A DNA stretch of 64,000 bases from contig NZ_PKOZ01000002.1 of assembly GCF_002946355.1 (NCBI RefSeq), positions 248,001 to 312,000 of the forward strand. The letters are read 5' to 3'. This document shows positions 54,456 through 63,308 of this stretch, piece after piece (within the stretch, counting starts at the first letter, position 1; each line of letters starts with the position of its first letter). Source of the stretch: Pradoshia eiseniae (GTDB lineage: Bacteria; Bacillota; Bacilli; Bacillales; Pradoshiaceae). The position numbers and the translations under genes are program-made. The notes beneath the pieces are model-generated. The model saw nothing but the letters and a program-made list of their open reading frames with translations, was not told where the DNA came from and made no database searches.

Positions 54456-57400
54456 ATGAGAAAATTCACAAGGATTTTATCAATTAATCTAATTTTAATT
54501 ATGGTTTTAAACTGTATTATACCTAATGTGTCAATATATGCAATTAGCGATGATGCATTTGAAGAAAATTTGAGTGTGAAATCAACAGAAATTGTAAATA
54601 TAAAAGATGCTAATTTGAAAGCGCTTATTTGTAACAGCCTTGGAATAGACACTAGCAGTGAAATTACAACAAATGATATGCAGAATCTACATTCATTACA
54701 TGGATATAATGAAAATATCACTGATTTATCAGGGATTGAGAACGCAATTAATTTAGAAGAATTAAGCTTGCCCAAAAATATGATTAGTGATTTAACTCCC
54801 CTAAAGGAATTAAATTCACTAGAAAGACTATATTTACAAGAAAACAAAATTACAGATTTGAGATCAATAAGTAATTTAAATCTGCAGGTACTGTATTTAG
54901 ATGGGAATAACATAAAAGATATTTCACCGTTGAAAAGTAATTTAAATCTGCAGGTATTGTATTTAGGTGAGAATGATATAAAAGATATTTCGTCGTTGAC
55001 GACTCTGGTTAATTTAGAGTGTTTAGAAATTAGCGGGAATCAAATAGCTGATTTTTCTCCAATACAAAGCTTGAAAAATCTTGAAAATTTTAGCGAAGGT
55101 ATTCAAGAAATCCAATTAGATACTTTAATAATTGAAGAGGAGAAAAAAATAGATTACGAGGTTATTGACCTAAAAGATAGAAATGGAAATAGGAAAAACA
55201 TAAATTACATCTCCCTTTATGATGGAAAAAGAACTCGAACATTTGATGTTATAGATAACAAGGCGAGTATTACTGTATATACAGCAGAAAACACCATGGG
55301 AGAAATAACATACCGGTATGATAGTGGTTTTAATGGAACTGTTACTGTAACACAGAAAGTTATTATTAATTCAGATGCCCCTATACAAACGGTTACACTT
55401 CCAGATTACACTGTGGATCAAGCAGTTCGAAATGAATTAGATATTGATGATGATGTACCGATTACGCCGCAAATATTAAACTCATTAGAAAGCTTGACTA
55501 TCTGGGCTCAGGATAAAGTTGATTTAACGGGATTGGAGCATGCTAAAAACTTAGGAGGTTTTATCTTAAGGGGGGCAAAAGAAATAGAGGGTATAGATAT
55601 ACTTAATGGGCTACCTAATTTATCTTATATTGATATCTCCGATAGTAGTATTTTTAATGTTGATTTTACGAACGGATTTAGTAAATTAGAGCAACTGGTG
55701 ATATCTAATTGTGAATTAGAACCAGAAAAACTAAATCTATCTTCATTAAGTAATTTAAGGTCATTAGGTTATGAGTATAATACAGGAGATTTGTGCTTCT
55801 TATCTAATCTAACTAATTTAGAATACTTAAGAGTTATCGGTTACGACTTTGAAGATTTGTCTATCCTAGAGAATTTAGTGAATTTAAAGACATTGGATTT
55901 AATTAATAATAATATAAAGGATATTAATGATGTTGTTAAATTTTCCAATTTGTCTGCGCTGAATTTAAATAACAATCAGATTGAAAATATAGAACCGATA
56001 TCGCAACTTTCAAAATTAGAATATCTGTATCTTAGTGATAATAAAATAAAAGATATTAGTCCGTTGAATAATCTTTATCAATTAGAAACTATTTATTTGC
56101 AACGTAATCAAATTACAGATGTTCGTCCAATTAAAGATTTAACAGCATATATTTCTATGGATGATCAATTTGTAGAATTAGAAGAAGTGGGGGAAGTAAA
56201 GCCGGGGGATGACTTTACCTATATTCCTCCAGTTGTTTACGATAGAGACGGGACCAATTTAACTAGACACTCTAGTGTAAGTTTGTATAATATGCATGGA
56301 AATGATTCCGGTACTTATCAAGTTGAGCGAGGAAGAGCCATAATTAAAAGCATTCCTACTTATGGTGAACTAATACAATATGTAAGGGCAGAAAAAGATC
56401 AGCGATTTAGTTATAGTGCTCGAATATGTCAAAAGCTTTTGGGTAGTAAAATTAGACCATCGGTGACGGGAGTAAGTCATAATGGTATCTATAATAATCA
56501 TGTAACTATTTATTTTGATAAAGGAATAGCTCATTTAATGAGTAATAATACCATAATAAATGAAATAGAAAATGGGACAACAATTTATGAAGAAGGCAAC
56601 TATCAATTAATTGTAGAAGACGATTATGAAAATAAAACGGTAATAGATTTTAGAATTGACAAAACAGCGCCAGTAGTAGATGGAGTAAGTCAATACTATT
56701 ACAATACTGATGTGATAGTAACGTTTGATGAAGGAAATGCAACGTTAAACGGTAAAGTTTTCACAAGTGGCAGCAAGGTAAGTGCTAATGGCGAGTATAC
56801 GTTAGTCGTAACAGATGAGGCAGGAAATACAACAATAACGGTATTTATGATTGATAAAACAGCACCAGTAGTAGATGGAGTAAGTCACAATAAGTATTAT
56901 AACAAAGATGTGATTATAACTTTTAATGAAGGAAATGCAACATTAAACGGTAATACTTTCACAAGTGGCAGCAAGGTAAGTGCTAATGGCAAGTATACAT
57001 TAGTTGTAACAGATGAGGCAGGAAATAAAACAACAACGGTATTTACGATTGATAAAACAGCGCCTACATTATCTGTAAATCAGGTGAGTGATAAAAGCAC
57101 AACAATAACGGGAACGACTGAAGCAAAAGCAACGGTGAAGTTATATCTGAATGGAAAATTACAAATAATAACCGTAAAGGCCGATTCGAAAGATAAGTTT
57201 GCTTTCAAAATCAGCAAGCAAAAAGCAGGAGTCGTTGTAAAGGTCGTCGCTACAGATGAGGCGAAAAATGCAACAACAAAGTCAACAACAGTAGTCGATA
57301 AGACAGCGCCTACATTATCTGTAAATCAGGTCAGTGATAAAAGCACAACAATAACAGGAACGACTGAAGCAAAAGCAACGGTGAAGTTATATCTGAATGG

Positions 57401-57797
57401 AAAATTACAAAAGACAACCGTAAAGGCCGATTCGAAAGGTAAGTTTTCTTTCAAAATCAGCAAGCAAAAAGCAGGAGTCGTTGTAAAGGTCGTCGCTACA
57501 GATGCAGCGAAGAATGCAACGACAAAGTCAATAAAGGTATTGGATAAAACAGCACCAGCAATACCAACTGTTAAAACGGTGAAGACAACAACCACAAAAG
57601 TAACAGGCACAGCTGAAAAAAATGCGACTGTTTATGTTTACAACGGAAAAACGAAGCTTGGTACAGCAAAAGTAAATGCAAAAGGCAGTTATAGTGTGAG
57701 TATCAAGAAGCAAAAGAATGGGGCTAAATTAACAATCTATGTTAAAGACTCAGCGGGGAACCAAAGTAAATCGAAAACAGTAACAGTTAAGAAATAA
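54456..57797 (+). CDS. Internalin-like LRR surface protein with Ig-like repeats
   Basis: 1113 residues. Signal peptide about 1-30 (LILIMVLNCIIPNVSIYA). Two leucine-rich blocks (about 60-215 and 335-565) with repeats such as LYLDGNNIKDISPLK and LNLNNNQIENIEPIS. Beta inserts follow. The C-terminal half has two about 65-residue units (DKTAPVVDGVS ... TLVVTDEAGN), two about 82-residue Big_6-like units (DKTAPTLSVNQVSDKSTTIT) and a final Ig-like unit ending in TVTVKK. No LPXTG or other anchor. Likely adhesion or protein binding. GGAGG is 13 bases before ATG 54456. Monocistronic with a terminator. Confidence 0.88.
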   Translation: MRKFTRILSINLILIMVLNCIIPNVSIYAISDDAFEENLSVKSTEIVNIKDANLKALICNSLGIDTSSEITTNDMQNLHSLHGYNENITDLSGIENAINLEELSLPKNMISDLTPLKELNSLERLYLQENKITDLRSISNLNLQVLYLDGNNIKDISPLKSNLNLQVLYLGENDIKDISSLTTLVNLECLEISGNQIADFSPIQSLKNLENFSEGIQEIQLDTLIIEEEKKIDYEVIDLKDRNGNRKNINYISLYDGKRTRTFDVIDNKASITVYTAENTMGEITYRYDSGFNGTVTVTQKVIINSDAPIQTVTLPDYTVDQAVRNELDIDDDVPITPQILNSLESLTIWAQDKVDLTGLEHAKNLGGFILRGAKEIEGIDILNGLPNLSYIDISDSSIFNVDFTNGFSKLEQLVISNCELEPEKLNLSSLSNLRSLGYEYNTGDLCFLSNLTNLEYLRVIGYDFEDLSILENLVNLKTLDLINNNIKDINDVVKFSNLSALNLNNNQIENIEPISQLSKLEYLYLSDNKIKDISPLNNLYQLETIYLQRNQITDVRPIKDLTAYISMDDQFVELEEVGEVKPGDDFTYIPPVVYDRDGTNLTRHSSVSLYNMHGNDSGTYQVERGRAIIKSIPTYGELIQYVRAEKDQRFSYSARICQKLLGSKIRPSVTGVSHNGIYNNHVTIYFDKGIAHLMSNNTIINEIENGTTIYEEGNYQLIVEDDYENKTVIDFRIDKTAPVVDGVSQYYYNTDVIVTFDEGNATLNGKVFTSGSKVSANGEYTLVVTDEAGNTTITVFMIDKTAPVVDGVSHNKYYNKDVIITFNEGNATLNGNTFTSGSKVSANGKYTLVVTDEAGNKTTTVFTIDKTAPTLSVNQVSDKSTTITGTTEAKATVKLYLNGKLQIITVKADSKDKFAFKISKQKAGVVVKVVATDEAKNATTKSTTVVDKTAPTLSVNQVSDKSTTITGTTEAKATVKLYLNGKLQKTTVKADSKGKFSFKISKQKAGVVVKVVATDAAKNATTKSIKVLDKTAPAIPTVKTVKTTTTKVTGTAEKNATVYVYNGKTKLGTAKVNAKGSYSVSIKKQKNGAKLTIYVKDSAGNQSKSKTVTVKK
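57057..57548 (+). repeat. Two 246-bp near-identical tandem repeats
   Basis: Units 57057-57302 and 57303-57548 encode 82-residue Ig-like domains and differ at few bases (for instance CAAATAATAA against CAAAAGACAA), so the duplication is recent. A separate older repeat (56664-56858, 56859-57056) precedes them. Confidence 0.9.
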
Positions 57798-57823
57798 TAA
57801 GAAAAAGGATAGTCTGATTTTAT

Positions 57824-57873
57824 ATGGTACCTGCTTTTAGGACAAGAGGATTCTATCTACAGGTACCATTTTA
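57824..57873 (+). terminator. Terminator of the LRR gene
   Basis: ATGGTACCTG with CAGGTACCAT and TTTTAAT. Confidence 0.7.
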
Positions 57874-58035
57874 ATATTACTAATGCTATCTTCTGCTTTT
57901 CATTATCTCGTATTTCAATGAGATATATGTAATGTTGATAAACCTACCAACAACCCGTATGTTGCCACATACAGTCCACACATGTAGATTTTTTTATCCC
58001 TTTATAACGAGCAACCTATATAGAGCCAAATAAAA

Positions 58036-58054
58036 GAGCTAGCAAAGCTAGCTC
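58036..58054 (-). terminator. Terminator of the glycerophosphotransferase gene
   Basis: GAGCTAGC-AAA-GCTAGCTC, with TTTTATTT following on the minus strand. 57874-58035 has no gene. Confidence 0.8.
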
Positions 58055-58066
58055 CCAAGATGTTCC

Positions 58067-59275
58067 TTATTTAAAAACCCTCTCCACAACCCGTTTTGCT
58101 GATTCACCGCATTCCCAGCTGCAGAATTGTTCATAAAAGGCTGGGTAATTAGCGTGCTTGCCATTTCGGTCAATCTCTTTAATCGTTTCAATGACTTTGT
58201 CAGAGGTTTTGACAATCGGGCCAGGTGCATTCTCTTCAAAGTCGAAGTAAAAGCCGCGCAGCTGGTCGCGATATGTGTCTAAATCATAGGTGAAGAAAAT
58301 CATTGGCCGCCTTAAATTAGCAAAGTCAAAGAAGACGGAGGAATAGTCGGTAATGAGTAAATCAGAAATTAAATAGAGCTCATTTATGTCCCCATAGTGA
58401 GAGAAATCGTAGGCAAATCCCTCATAAGCTGAAAGGTCTAGATTTTCGGCGACAAGATAATGCATCCGAAGCAATATGATGTATTGATCGCCAAGCTCCT
58501 TTTTCATCTTATCTAAATCAAGCTGAATAGTGAATTTATATTTTCCGCGTGCGTAGAACTCATTATCGCGCCAAGTAGGTGCATAGAGAATGATTTTCTT
58601 ATCAAGCGGCAACTTAAGGTGTTGCTTAATCACCATTGCTCTTCCTTCTGTGTCAGGTGCATGGAGAAGATCGTTGCGCGGATATCCGGATTCAATCATT
58701 TCCTTGTTGAATAGGAAGGCGCTTCTAAAAATAGCGGAAGAGTATGCGTTTGGGGAGATTAAATAATCCCAGTTGCTCGCTTCCTGTGTGAAGTTCCGTT
58801 TATAAGCTGCGGTGTTTGTGCCAGGCATATGAACTTCATCCATATCGTTGGCAAGCTTTTTTAATGGGGTACCGTGCCAAGTCTGTAAATACGTTGTATG
58901 CTTTGGCTTTGGAATCCAAAGTGGCAGGCGGCTGTTGCTGACCCAATATTGAGCTCGTGCCATAGCGAAAAGCCAGGGCAGTGTAAATCGTTTAACATAT
59001 GGTATATGGCGGCTCTCGAAGGGTTCTGTCGAATGTTTGTCAACACTCCAGAGGAGTGTGTAGTCCGGTTTATGATCAATCATATATTCATAAATAGCCC
59101 GCGGGTTACAGCTATATTGTTTACCAAGATAGCTTTCAAATACAACCAACTTCTTCTTTGCCGGTAATTTTCCGACAATGAGAAAAGCTATTTTAAAAGC
59201 CCTTTGGACAAGCCCGCCGCTTCTTATAGCCCTGTATACTTTAGTTAATTGTTGTCGCAAGTCATTCGTGCGCAT
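58067..59275 (-). CDS. CDP-glycerol glycerophosphotransferase (TagB/TagF-like)
   Basis: 402 residues, single Glyphos_transf domain: VVFESYLGKQYSCNPRAIYE, QTWHGTPLKKL (catalytic His), SGYPRNDLLH, APTWRDNE, LRMHYL and ITDYSSVFFDFANL (second active-site block), FEENAPGP. Links glycerol phosphate to the teichoic acid primer or chain at the inner membrane face. The length suits a TagB-type primase better than TagF (about 750), but the reaction is not settled by sequence. Likely partner of mnaA, divergent, and of tagD. Confidence 0.88.
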   Translation of the reverse strand: MRTNDLRQQLTKVYRAIRSGGLVQRAFKIAFLIVGKLPAKKKLVVFESYLGKQYSCNPRAIYEYMIDHKPDYTLLWSVDKHSTEPFESRHIPYVKRFTLPWLFAMARAQYWVSNSRLPLWIPKPKHTTYLQTWHGTPLKKLANDMDEVHMPGTNTAAYKRNFTQEASNWDYLISPNAYSSAIFRSAFLFNKEMIESGYPRNDLLHAPDTEGRAMVIKQHLKLPLDKKIILYAPTWRDNEFYARGKYKFTIQLDLDKMKKELGDQYIILLRMHYLVAENLDLSAYEGFAYDFSHYGDINELYLISDLLITDYSSVFFDFANLRRPMIFFTYDLDTYRDQLRGFYFDFEENAPGPIVKTSDKVIETIKEIDRNGKHANYPAFYEQFCSWECGESAKRVVERVFK

Positions 59276-59471
59276 CTTTAACTCCTTATAGACGATAGGT
59301 TAATGTACTTCAATATTAAATTTTAGCATATTTTATCTATTATTTGCAGTTAGTATGGCTTTTTTATGGAAATATATAAAGGGGTTATGGATTTAAAGCA
59401 TAATCAGGTAGACCCTTGTGAGAGGCTAATTTATACTAAAGACAGCATGGATGAATAAGGGAGTGAATGAA

Positions 59472-60620
59472 ATGGGTAAGAAACTGAAGGTCATGACCGT
59501 TTTTGGAACAAGGCCGGAAGCTATCAAAATGGCTCCGCTTGTGAAGGAACTGGAGAAATATCCTAAATACATAGAACCGTATGTAACTGTAACGGCCCAG
59601 CATCGTCAAATGCTGGACCAGGTGCTGAATATATTTGAAATAAAACCGGATTACGACCTGAATATCATGAAGGATAAGCAAACCCTGACAGATATTACGA
59701 CTAGGGCGCTGGAAGGATTGCATGAAGTGTTTGGCAAGGTAAAGCCTGATCTCGTACTCGTTCATGGGGATACGACAACGACCTTTGCCGCGAGCCTCGC
59801 TGCGTACTATCATTCCATCGCCGTCGGTCATGTCGAGGCAGGTCTTCGGACGCATAATAAATATTCGCCTTATCCAGAGGAAATGAACCGTCAGCTGACT
59901 GGTGTTCTTGCGGATTATCATTTCTCGCCGACCAAGCAGGCGAAGCAGAATCTGCTTGAGGAGAATAAGCAGGAGTCGTCTATTTATGTGACCGGCAATA
60001 CGGCTATTGATGCACTTGCAACGACTGTGAAGGAGGACTACCATCATCCGGTGCTTGATAAACTTAGCGGTGACCGTCTCATCCTCATGACAGCCCATCG
60101 TCGCGAGAATATCGGTGAGCCGATGCGCCATATATTCCGTTCAATCAATCGATTGATTAACAAGTATTCGGATATCCAGGTTGTCTATCCGGTCCATATG
60201 AATCCGGTTGTGAGGGAGCTCGCAGGAGAGATTCTTGGGGAGAATGAGCGGGTTCATCTAATTGAACCGCTTGATGTCATTGATTTCCATAACTTTGCCT
60301 CTAGAGCATATTTAATCATGAGTGATTCAGGTGGTGTTCAGGAAGAAGCGCCATCCCTTGGTGTACCTGTCCTTGTGCTGCGTGACACGACCGAACGTCC
60401 GGAAGGGATTGCGGCTGGGACACTAAAGCTTGCGGGAACGGATGAGGAGACCATATTCCAGATGGCAGATGAGCTGCTCGCCAATAAAGAGGCACATGAC
60501 AAAATGGCGAAGGCTTCAAATCCTTATGGGGACGGAAAGGCATCCGAAAGGATTGTACAAGCCATTCTGCAGGCAAATGGATTAGCAGCTGAACGACCGT
60601 CTGATTTTATAGTCAAATAA
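59472..60620 (+). CDS. mnaA: UDP-GlcNAc 2-epimerase
   Basis: Makes UDP-ManNAc, the second sugar of the teichoic acid linkage unit. 382 residues with VFGTRPEAIKMAPL, VTAQHRQMLDQVL, VHGDTTTTFAASLAAYY, HVEAGLRTH and SDSGGVQEEAPSLG. ATG 59451 is in frame, but AAGGGAG (59457-59463) is the ribosome site for ATG 59472, which matches the family start and length. Divergent from the tagB-like gene. Own terminator. Confidence 0.95.
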   Translation: MGKKLKVMTVFGTRPEAIKMAPLVKELEKYPKYIEPYVTVTAQHRQMLDQVLNIFEIKPDYDLNIMKDKQTLTDITTRALEGLHEVFGKVKPDLVLVHGDTTTTFAASLAAYYHSIAVGHVEAGLRTHNKYSPYPEEMNRQLTGVLADYHFSPTKQAKQNLLEENKQESSIYVTGNTAIDALATTVKEDYHHPVLDKLSGDRLILMTAHRRENIGEPMRHIFRSINRLINKYSDIQVVYPVHMNPVVRELAGEILGENERVHLIEPLDVIDFHNFASRAYLIMSDSGGVQEEAPSLGVPVLVLRDTTERPEGIAAGTLKLAGTDEETIFQMADELLANKEAHDKMAKASNPYGDGKASERIVQAILQANGLAAERPSDFIVK

Positions 60621-60627
60621 GTAAGTA

Positions 60628-60663
60628 GGGACAAGCGTGGATTTTAAATCGCTTGTCCCTTTA
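60628..60663 (+). terminator. mnaA terminator
   Basis: GGGACAAGCG with CGCTTGTCCC and TTTACTT. Confidence 0.9.
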
Positions 60664-60675
60664 CTTAATAAAAGC

Positions 60676-60693
60676 GCCTGTTTAAAAACAGGC
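60676..60693 (-). terminator. tagD copy 1 terminator
   Basis: GCCTGTTT with AAACAGGC; TTTTATT follows on the minus strand. The minus strand also reads AGGTGCCTGT, as in the REP-like repeats, maybe by chance. Confidence 0.75.
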
Positions 60694-60701
60694 ACCTGCA
60701 C

Positions 60702-61097
60702 TTATTTATTGACTGCTAATAAATCATTCTTAATTTGAGTTGTAGAAATCCCGATTGTACGAGGTAAATAGACAACTTCGCAATGTTCTTTCAAGAAATC
60801 GAATTTTCCTTCCCAGTCATCGCCCATGACGAATACATCGATGTCATGATCATTGACATCTTGAACTTTCTGTTCCCATGTGTGTTCAGGAATAACTTCA
60901 TCCACATATCGGATGGCCTCAAGAATCATTTTGCGATTCTCGAAGCTGTGGTAAGACTTCTTGTTCTTTAACTTGTTAAATTCATCAGATGATATGGCAA
61001 CAACTAGGTAGTCGCCCAAATCCTTTGCTCGTTTAAGCAAATTAATGTGACCCCAATGCAATAAATCAAATGTGCCATAAGTAATTACTTTCTTCAT
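60702..61097 (-). CDS. tagD: Glycerol-3-phosphate cytidylyltransferase, copy 1
   Basis: Makes CDP-glycerol, the donor for the TagB/TagF enzymes. 131 residues, TYGTFDLLHWGH (HxGH), KSYHSFENRKM and RTIGISTTQI (RTxGISTT) all present. About 89% identical over its length to the copy at 61521; differences are conservative and none touch catalytic motifs. A ribosome site AGGAGGGG precedes ATG 61097. Confidence 0.96.
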   Translation of the reverse strand: MKKVITYGTFDLLHWGHINLLKRAKDLGDYLVVAISSDEFNKLKNKKSYHSFENRKMILEAIRYVDEVIPEHTWEQKVQDVNDHDIDVFVMGDDWEGKFDFLKEHCEVVYLPRTIGISTTQIKNDLLAVNK

Positions 61098-61485
61098 AAA
61101 GACCCCTCCTAAATAATTCTATCGCAGCCTTTTAAAGGCTTAGAGATAAATGGTATATATAAATGGTAAATAATGTCGTGTTTTGCTAAAGCAGTCCATG
61201 GTATTAATGATACGAAATACATGGTGTATTGTCTAGGATTATCTTAGAGAAGTGCTAGGAATTAGTCCTTTTTTGTAGAAAAAACACTAGGTGTAGTACC
61301 TAAATGTTAAAAGGGAAAAAGAGGTGGGGTGTGAGCTCTTAGTACTTTGACAGAAGCTTAGTCAGTTCTGTTGGGATAGAGATTGTATCATTCGCTTTTT
61401 TGGTTACGGATATTTCCAACTTCGTCTGGTTTGAGAAAGCAAGCATAATCCTAGTGTGATTGGGGATAATATATGGATACATAAA
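61098..61485. other. Gap between tagD copies
   Basis: About 390 bases without a gene. The upstream tagD leader is expected here. I see no riboswitch or repeat. Confidence 0.4.
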
Positions 61486-61513
61486 AAGCACTCGGATTTA
61501 TATACGAGTGCTT
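61486..61513 (-). terminator. tagD copy 2 terminator
   Basis: AAGCACTCG with CGAGTGCTT; TTTTTA follows on the minus strand. Confidence 0.85.
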
Positions 61514-61520
61514 ATCTTAA

Positions 61521-61919
61521 TTACTTATTATTTGTGGCTAATAAATCTTTCTTTATTTGGGTTGTAGAAATTCCGATGGTACGTGGAAGGTAAACAACTT
61601 CACAATAATCTTTTAGGAAATCGAATTTTCCTTTCCAATCATCTCCCATCACAAATATATCAATGTCATGTTCGATGACATCCTGAATCTTTTGCTCCCA
61701 TGTGTTTTCAGGGATTACCTCGTCCACATAGCGGATGGCTTCTAGAATCATTTTACGGTTTTCGAAGCTATGGTAGGATTTCTTTTTCTTGAGTTTATTG
61801 AAATCATCAGATGATATGGCAACAACTAGGTAGTCGCCCATTTCTTTTGCCCGTTTGAGCAGGTTGATGTGACCCCAGTGCAGCAGATCAAATGTGCCGT
61901 ACGTGATTACTTTCTTCAT
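61521..61919 (-). CDS. tagD: Glycerol-3-phosphate cytidylyltransferase, copy 2
   Basis: 132 residues with the same TYGTFDLLHWGH and RTIGISTTQI motifs as copy 1 and an intact active site. Tandem, same orientation, each with its own ribosome site (AGGAGGAG) and terminator, so the copies can be expressed independently. Divergence at scattered sites shows the duplication is not very recent. Confidence 0.96.
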   Translation of the reverse strand: MKKVITYGTFDLLHWGHINLLKRAKEMGDYLVVAISSDDFNKLKKKKSYHSFENRKMILEAIRYVDEVIPENTWEQKIQDVIEHDIDIFVMGDDWKGKFDFLKDYCEVVYLPRTIGISTTQIKKDLLATNNK

Positions 61920-62082
61920 GATGGGTCTCCTCCTATGTCATTATTTAACTAGTGATTTCACTTTCCATAGACTTAGAGATAGACAATGATATGAGAATGC
62001 AAATGAACACTCTCTATATAGTAACCCATAAATAATCATATAAAACCTCTATGTAATTTGTCCAGTGATTATAGGAAAAAGA

Positions 62083-62108
62083 AAAGCGCTCGAAAAGGGC
62101 GCTTTTTT
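62083..62108. terminator. Terminator of the LysM hydrolase
   Basis: AAAGCGC with GCGCTTT and T-runs on both strands. Confidence 0.8.
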
Positions 62109-62116
62109 AGAAACTA

Positions 62117-63145
62117 TTAATACAAACGTTTAAAAGCAGAAAAGTGCTTCTTGTAATAAGAATTATCCAAACTTACAATCCTCACGCCGCTATTATCCGC
62201 ATTGATGAACTGATTATTCCCGATATAAATACCTAAGTGGGAGATTCCCTTCTTATACGTATTTTCAAAGAATACTAAGTCACCCGGCTTCGGTGTATTC
62301 ACGTAGTAGGAGCGGTCGTAATAGCCTGCGGCCGAATAACGCCCAATCTTATGGCCTGCCTTATTGAATGCATAGTAAATGAAGCCGCTGCAGTCAAAGC
62401 CATTGATCGTTGTTCCGCCGAAGACGTATTTAATGCCAATCAGCTTCTTGCTCTCGGCAATGAGTTTGTTTACGAAGGCACTGGATTCAGATGGCGCTTC
62501 TTTTGCTGGCGGCGTCACAGATGGGGCTGGAGTTATCCCGCCAGATATCTGGAGCTTCTGTCCGACATAGATCATGTCAGATTTCAGGTCGTTTAATGAT
62601 TTGAGTGAAGAGACGCTCATCCCATAAGCTTTCCCGATGGCACCTAATGTATCACCGCGTTTTACAGTGTAGGCTGTCGTGCTGCCGCTTTTTGGCGGGT
62701 TATCCTTCTTCGGTGGATTATTTTCCACCGGAGTGCTCGTAGAGAATCCTGATAGTCTCAATACCTGATTTGGGTAAATGATCGTGCTTTTTAAATTATT
62801 CCAGGCCATGAGGTTATTGACGGTTACCTTGTTTTTTGAGGCAATCTTTGAAAGATTATCTCCAGCGACCACTGTATAGGTCTTGGCTGAGCTTTTTGAA
62901 GGCTGCTTGTCCGGTTTGGCTGCAGCCTTTTTCTCTAGAAGAAGGACTTGGTTAGGGAAAATTAAATCAGATTTTAAATTGTTTAATTTCTTTAATGCTG
63001 CAACGGTTGTTCCGCTTTTATTAGCTATGGCTGATAAAGTATCGCCTTTTTTGATTGTGTAGGTTAAGGAATCAGCGGAAGCGGAACTGGCGTATGAAGT
63101 TGCCATGATGGCAACGGCAGCAAATGCGACTGCTTCTTTCTTCAT
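62117..63145 (-). CDS. Wall hydrolase: three LysM and NlpC/P60 domain
   Basis: 342 residues, secreted (signal about 1-24, ending SSASA). LysM domains begin at about 28, 88 and 158 ([51 protein letters not shown]), separated by Ser/Pro linkers. The C-terminal about 115 residues are NlpC/P60: [11 protein letters not shown] (catalytic Cys), [10 protein letters not shown] (His), and FINADNSGV, where the third polar residue is Asn in place of His. Cuts D-Glu-mDAP type stem peptides (LytE/CwlS-like dl-endopeptidase). Acts at septum or wall. Confidence 0.93.
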   Translation of the reverse strand: MKKEAVAFAAVAIMATSYASSASADSLTYTIKKGDTLSAIANKSGTTVAALKKLNNLKSDLIFPNQVLLLEKKAAAKPDKQPSKSSAKTYTVVAGDNLSKIASKNKVTVNNLMAWNNLKSTIIYPNQVLRLSGFSTSTPVENNPPKKDNPPKSGSTTAYTVKRGDTLGAIGKAYGMSVSSLKSLNDLKSDMIYVGQKLQISGGITPAPSVTPPAKEAPSESSAFVNKLIAESKKLIGIKYVFGGTTINGFDCSGFIYYAFNKAGHKIGRYSAAGYYDRSYYVNTPKPGDLVFFENTYKKGISHLGIYIGNNQFINADNSGVRIVSLDNSYYKKHFSAFKRLY

Positions 63146-63308
63146 TTTTTCGACTTCGCTCCTTTCAATTTGTCTACTATATTATAGTAACACAGGAAAA
63201 ATTAAGATAAAACATGTTTCTACAGTAATGCGTAAAAAGTATCATGTTATTACATTATAAGAATGATAAACTAGAGAAAAATGGGTAATATACTGGAGGT
63301 TAAACGAC

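Noticed and set aside
54377-54913. 178-residue minus-strand frame at the LRR gene start
   Set aside because: Antisense shadow of an AT-rich LRR gene with no ribosome site.
59436-60131. 231-residue minus-strand frame within mnaA
   Set aside because: Complement of a strongly conserved gene; no start signals.
60676-60693. REP-like copy at the tagD terminator
   Set aside because: Only AGGTGCCTGT is shared; the rest of the stem differs, so it is treated as a terminator.
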